Below are positions 59,276 to 64,000 of a stretch of 64,000 bases of DNA, one piece after another. Position 1 is the stretch's first letter; every line of letters begins with the position of its first letter. Made by a program: the position numbers and the translations under genes. Below the pieces are notes generated by a model that made no database searches, had not been told where the DNA came from, and was given only the letters and a program-made list of their open reading frames with translations. Origin of the DNA: Schistosoma mansoni (lineage: Eukaryota; Platyhelminthes; Trematoda; Strigeidida; Schistosomatidae). The DNA lies in assembly GCF_000237925.1 (NCBI RefSeq), contig NW_017386029.1:1178001-1242000 (forward strand). The letters are read 5' to 3'.

Positions 59276-59389
59276 CTGAAATGAATTAAAATATAGAAAA
59301 AAAATGGGTAACATAAATTGAAGGAAATTAGCAGATTGTCTTATAAACTAACAGTTTATATCATGAAATGATCTTAATTGGATAATCAT

Positions 59390-59890
59390 TGATAAATGAG
59401 AAGCACCTAGTATCTATTTCGTCCCACTATGAGAACTGTGAACAGTGTACATCTATGACCTCTCTTTGGACCGAACCGAAGACTTTCAGCTCTCATAGTG
59501 GGTGTTCAGCCTTTATATTGTTGAGCAGGTTTTTCATGGTTTATATTTCTAACTCCATAGAATTTGCACTATCCTAGAACCATTATCCGATTCCAATACT
59601 GGGTAACTGAATTACATCCAATATGGCTTCTCATTACATCACCGAGAATTAGTTCTCGATTTAGGCTACTAGTTAGTCTGTTATCCATATAGGGTAGTTT
59701 GAGAAGATTATTGAACTTTATGGGAATAAATAATAATTATTAGAAATTGACTCAGTGCTTTGAATGTTGATTGCTTACTATAAGACTTCGATGTTATGTT
59801 TCAATTCCAAGTGGGATCACGGGTGTACACTGCGAGTTCTGCATTATAACTACTTGATTTTCAGTAGTTGTTTGACTAAGACTAGTCCAT
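59390..59890. repeat. Two degenerate family C remnants
   Basis: 59390-59530 (inverted, TATTTCGTCCCACTATGAGA) and 59795-59890 (direct, GTGGGATCACGGGTGTACAC). Between them nothing is recognised. Confidence 0.4.
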
Positions 59891-60348
59891 GATGTAAACT
59901 AATGAAACCAAGATTCGAGTTTATTTCTTTTTCAACCACAACACTATATCAATTATCTTCACTCTTTATCCGCACGAGTATCGCAAGTCGACTGTAGTTG
60001 AAATTTCTAATGATCAAAATTTCATACTTTGTGGTGGTGAATATAACTTGTTCCCTAAAAGATCTGAAAGTCATACGTTTAGTGTCACTTAATATCTTAT
60101 ATTCACATACTACTGAGGGATATCGAACTAAGACAAAGCATCTCTGTTCATTACTAGTTGCAATACAATAATCTAATGTCATTGTGTAAAAGTGTTAGGA
60201 TAGGACAACATACAAGAACATGTTTTCATTCAGTGTAACATTTACTCAGTATAACATTCCCTTATATTAATTTAGTGTTAATATCCTTCAGTAATAACAT
60301 CCCCTAAAAAAACATTTTCTCACAATTTAGTTTATAATTGATATTTAT

Positions 60349-60633
60349 CATAGTTGAAAGCATCAGTTCATTGAAGCTAGACTACCAACGAAAACCCGGA
60401 AGCACTGGACGGCCACCTTGTCCTATTATGGGACTCCTCAGAAGTGCTCATCCACGATCTCGCCTCTCGAGATTAGAACCCAGGACCTACCAAAATCGTG
60501 CCAGAGCACTTAGCCGATAGACCACTGAGCCGACATCCGATGGTGTTAATGTTTAACTCCAACCAATCCACGAAGTTGAGCAACCGTTCATCAATTGTGT
60601 TTAGTGAGTTCCTATCTCCACAAAAACCCCTTC
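60349..60633 (-). mobile_element. Family C repeat with 10-bp target duplication
   Basis: TGATATTTAT at 60339-60348 and 60634-60643. Ribozyme carries the GACAAGGTGG variant. Ends CCCCTTC. Confidence 0.82.
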
Positions 60634-60896
60634 TGATATTTATTAGCTAGTCATCAAATGTCGCTACATTCTACATAAAAGTAAATCCATTTAGTGAATA
60701 AGTGAGAGTAAACAGAATTCACATTTTTCATTAGTTTTTATCTTCTTGATATTATCGCGCAAATCTTAGGTTGTCCTGTTATAAGTAACCGTTTTCAATG
60801 ATTATATCAAATAGAAACTTACCTAAAATTAAATAGAAAAAATTCTTCAAATATCTTTCTTTTTATCTCTTAATACAATATTAACATACTTTTAAG

Positions 60897-61470
60897 TTAA
60901 AGATGGATAGTGGCTAGCAGTGGAGTCAAGGACGCGCGTTTTGTCCTATTTGGGACTGGTCAGCTGGATATACCTGCATCTAAGAGATGATGTTCACTCT
61001 GGGACTCGAACCCAGTACCGTTCGCTTCAGACGTTATCGCGTTATCCGCTTAGCTACTGAGTCGTGATAGCCACATGTTTGTGCGATGTGTTAAAGTTAA
61101 AATTCACTTGTTGTTGTTCACTTGTATCTTCCCATTGTTAATTAGAACTACAATTGATCAGTCTCTTGTTGCCATATGAGCATATTGTGGGTATTTCCCC
61201 GATATTTCTTTCAGTTACAAGCTTTATAGGCGAAGGTTCAGGTCACGGAGTGAACAACTCTGAGATGCAGGCACACCCATCTGACGAGTCCCAAATAGGA
61301 CAAAACTTGCTTCCTGGATTCCATTGCTAGCCATCAATCATCCTTACTTATAAAGCTTGCTACTTCACGCAATATTGAGGCAATTCGCATAGGATGCACA
61401 TATGCCATTAAGAGACTAATCAATTCCAGTCCTAAATAACAATGGGAAGATACAAGCAAATTAAATTATC
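60897..61470. mobile_element. Family A inverted pair
   Basis: 60897-61215 is an almost complete inverted copy. 61216-61470 is direct from within the tRNA-like block through ribozyme and tail. Both ribozymes carry core changes (CTGACCA; GAAA reads AAAA). Confidence 0.78.
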
Positions 61471-61625
61471 TTAATGTCCTAAAACAACATTTATTAATTC
61501 AATTAAATATTGAATTTTAATTAAATTGTACATTTGCAAAAAAATATTTTTTTTAAAAAATTAATGTTGTTGTCATAATATTTCACTGGAACATATTTCT
61601 ACTTATTATATATTGAACATTAAAC

Positions 61626-61905
61626 AGTCTAAGGGGGTTTTTTGTGAAGATTTTTAGTAATTCTTTATATATAAATGAAATCATGAATCGATTGAAGCTA
61701 GACCACCATGGAAAACCTGGAAGCACTGTTTGACGGCCACCTCGTCCCATTGTGGGACTCCTCAGCAGTGCGTATTCACGATCCCACCTCACGAGATTCG
61801 AACCCAGTAGTCCCACAATAGGACGAAACGGCCGTCAAACAGTGCTCCCAGGTTTTCCACGGTGGTCTAGCTTCAATTGACTCATGATTTCAATTATATA
61901 TATTA
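61626..61905. mobile_element. Family C fold-back
   Basis: Starts at a diverged terminus (AAGGGGGTTTTTTGTGAAG). The inverted ribozyme has the GAGGTGG variant and the direct arm has the normal GAAAC sequence, so the two arms come from different subfamilies. Confidence 0.78.
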
Positions 61906-61914
61906 AACAGTTTA

Positions 61915-62292
61915 AATTCACTTAGTATTGTTTGTTTGAATCTTCCCATCGATGTGTTTAGGACTGCAACTGGTCAGTCTCTAATTGGCATATGTGCATA
62001 CTGTGTGTATTGCCTCGATATACTGACCAGTTGCAGTCCTAAACACATCGATGGGAAGATTCAAACAAACAATACTAAGTGAATTCAAACTTCACTCCAT
62101 TGCACAAGCAAGTGGCTATCAGGACTCAGTGGCCGAGTGGATAACACGATGGCGTTTGAAGCGAGGGTACTGAGTTCGAGTCCCAGAGTGAAAATCGACT
62201 CTGAGATGCAGGTATATCCAGCTGACGAGTCCCAAATAGGACGAAACGCGCATCCTGGATTCCACTACTAGCCACTATCCATCTCTGTTTAA
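61915..62292. mobile_element. Family A inverted pair with 63-bp perfect arms
   Basis: The tail at 61917-61979 is mirrored exactly at 62024-62086 around a 44-bp centre, and a complete direct unit follows to 62292. The ribozyme core is intact but the cleavage triplet is ATC in place of GTC. Confidence 0.85.
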
Positions 62293-62979
62293 ACAGTTTA
62301 GTTTAGAAAAACAATACGGTTAGAAAAATAACATTCTATTTTCTAAATGTTGTCCAGGTCATTTTATGATTATAATTTATGTAATGCTTAATGTTTAAAT
62401 CTACTACACTGAATTAATTAATAGCTTGTGAATTAATAAAAAGAGAATTAATGTATTGCTGACATTTTGATTATGAATAGATTACTTTTAATAAACATTA
62501 CAATTATTATTATTATTACTATTCCTAATTCTGCCCATTTTTAGTTTACATGTATGTTTTTAGTAGAACACTTAAGGACAAAGGAAACAAATATTCGTTA
62601 ATAATTCTGGATTTATAGTAAGGGGAATTGATCAACATGTCTTTGATTCTGTATAACCGACTATTAACCAACCGTGCTAACATCCTATCCACCCCCCACC
62701 CCCCCATATACTACCACTTTCAATGTCATTCGATCAATTGTGAAAGTAACGTTGAAAAAAAGTATGAAATATGAATTGGAATAATGTTGTTATTTGTTTG
62801 ATTTATGAGTTATAGGGTTATTGCTGTCAGATTTTCAGTCAAACGTTTTTTCTATCTATCTATCTCTCTCTCTCTCTTTATAAGTTACAAATACAAAATA
62901 GTCACAATGATTGCTATAGGCACAATAGAATGTTTTTTGTGAATAAATAAGCAGTGGCCAATGGAATTCAACCATGTCG

Positions 62980-63195
62980 AGTGTGAGGCGATTTCGTGAA
63001 CTGGTTGAAGTTAGAGATAAACATTGTTAGATACCGGTTCAGTGGTTTAAAGGTTAGGTGTTAGAGTGAGACAAACGGTCTTGGGTTTGAGTCTAGCGTG
63101 AAGGATCATAGATGCACATTGCCGAGGAGTTCCATGTTAGAAAAAAACGGAAGTCCAGTGCTTGCAAGTTTTTAATGATGGTTGAATGCAGACTA
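62980..63195 (+). mobile_element. Old family C repeat
   Basis: tRNA-like GGTTCAGTGGTTTAAAGG and box B GGGTTTGAGTC kept; ribozyme decayed. Confidence 0.6.
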
Positions 63196-63199
63196 GTAT

Positions 63200-63734
63200 T
63201 GGTTTGAGATTGTGCATGTATGTGTTTATGTGCATGCATGTTTTATTAATGAAATAGGTATGGTCATCCCCATAGAGATTATTTTTACTTTGGGATAAAA
63301 GTATATTTCCTTTCACAATTAGCACTTCATCATGGCTCAAAACTAACTGACAATTAAATTTGCTTTCTAATATCTGTATCCCTATATGGTCAGTCTTCGT
63401 GATTAACTAGTTGGGCCCCAAGTCAGGCACTTATTGTTATTATTATTATTATATTATTATCATGATGATGATGGATCTACTTCCAGTCATTGAATCAGTT
63501 TAGATTTGTACAATTAAATATAAAACAATAAATTAATTACACTGATTTTTACCTAACTGGTAACTGATGTCATGTTTGTCTGGTCTATAATTCTGACTGG
63601 ATTGCATTTTACCCACTAGTCCAAATAACTCATCACAAAGTATAATATGTTTTCATGTAAAGTGTTAAGTGATAGCTGACAGAAGAACCCTATCAATAGA
63701 CTGAACAAACACTACATTAATCATGACTCAGTCA
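63200..63734. other. No gene seen
   Basis: AT-rich with a short TTA repeat near 63435. The missing stomatin 5' exon was looked for from 59280 to 64000 on the minus strand and not found. Confidence 0.45.
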
Positions 63735-63885
63735 TCAATCAGCTGTGAATATATATCAGACCTACAGTATATCAGTCATTATCCCAATAGATTCGTAGTA
63801 ATGTCTCGATTTATGAAGTTGAGCAACCTAGGTTTGAAACCAGCTGAAGACATCGGTTCTCTTAGCATTTCAGATATGTATCGTA
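63735..63885 (+). repeat. Degenerate family B-like block
   Basis: GTAATGTCTCGATTTATGAA and following bases resemble the family B tRNA-like part; ribozyme not recognisable. Confidence 0.35.
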
Positions 63886-64000
63886 AGCACGAAATCTAGA
63901 TCCATAATTTCCTTCCAACCAACTGCAAATCCCTTTAAAATAATATTGAACTATGACAAAAAATTATTTGAAAGGAAATATTTTTTTTCTTTCAATTCCA

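Overview
The window looks like AT-rich genomic DNA of a blood fluke (genus Schistosoma, species not determined). The evidence is dense copies of the schistosome Sm-alpha short repeat with its hammerhead ribozyme, RTE-clade LINEs ending in (GTAA)n, Penelope-like and Merlin elements, a 32-nt intron of the size schistosomes use, and one animal-type gene with large introns. Three runs of exactly 200 N are assembly gaps.

Only one host gene is recognised. It is a stomatin (SPFH/Band 7) gene on the minus strand with six exons between 59275 and 38614. All splice sites and phases agree, giving 263 complete codons. They run from just before the membrane hairpin to the stop. The 5' exon holding the start codon was not found. 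The five introns (2.0 to 6.6 kb) are full of repeats. From 1 to 38.6 kb no convincing host gene was seen; this part is intergenic DNA packed with mobile elements.

The most striking content is three families of short tRNA-like repeats, each carrying a type I hammerhead ribozyme. Family A is Sm-alpha. Family B forms a head-to-tail array of 343-bp units at 15897-17121 with four ribozymes whose cores are all intact. Family C is the most frequent repeat in the window, is commonly folded back on itself, and ends in CCCCTTCTG. Six family C copies are flanked by 9-14 bp target-site duplications, like the 13-bp duplications of the local RTE LINE copies. This suggests that LINE machinery moves them. 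All three assembly gaps fall inside family A or C repeats.

Other mobile DNA: a complete-looking Merlin transposon (10259-11369) whose transposase reads through a 32-nt intron but has Asn at the first catalytic position; two Merlin-derived MITEs; a full-length but broken RTE LINE (17862-21064) and about eleven RTE pieces, including a nested one, a 50-bp one and a 5'-inverted one; two Penelope-like fragments; three families of solo LTRs; and a 975-bp miniature LTR element with near-identical LTRs and a GC-rich interior (34637-35611).

The elements interact. RTE copies cut into a Penelope-like element and into an LTR, family C repeats insert into family A, and the Merlin element sits at the join between a family C copy and an LTR. 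Coordinates of degenerate repeats are approximate because they were read by eye.
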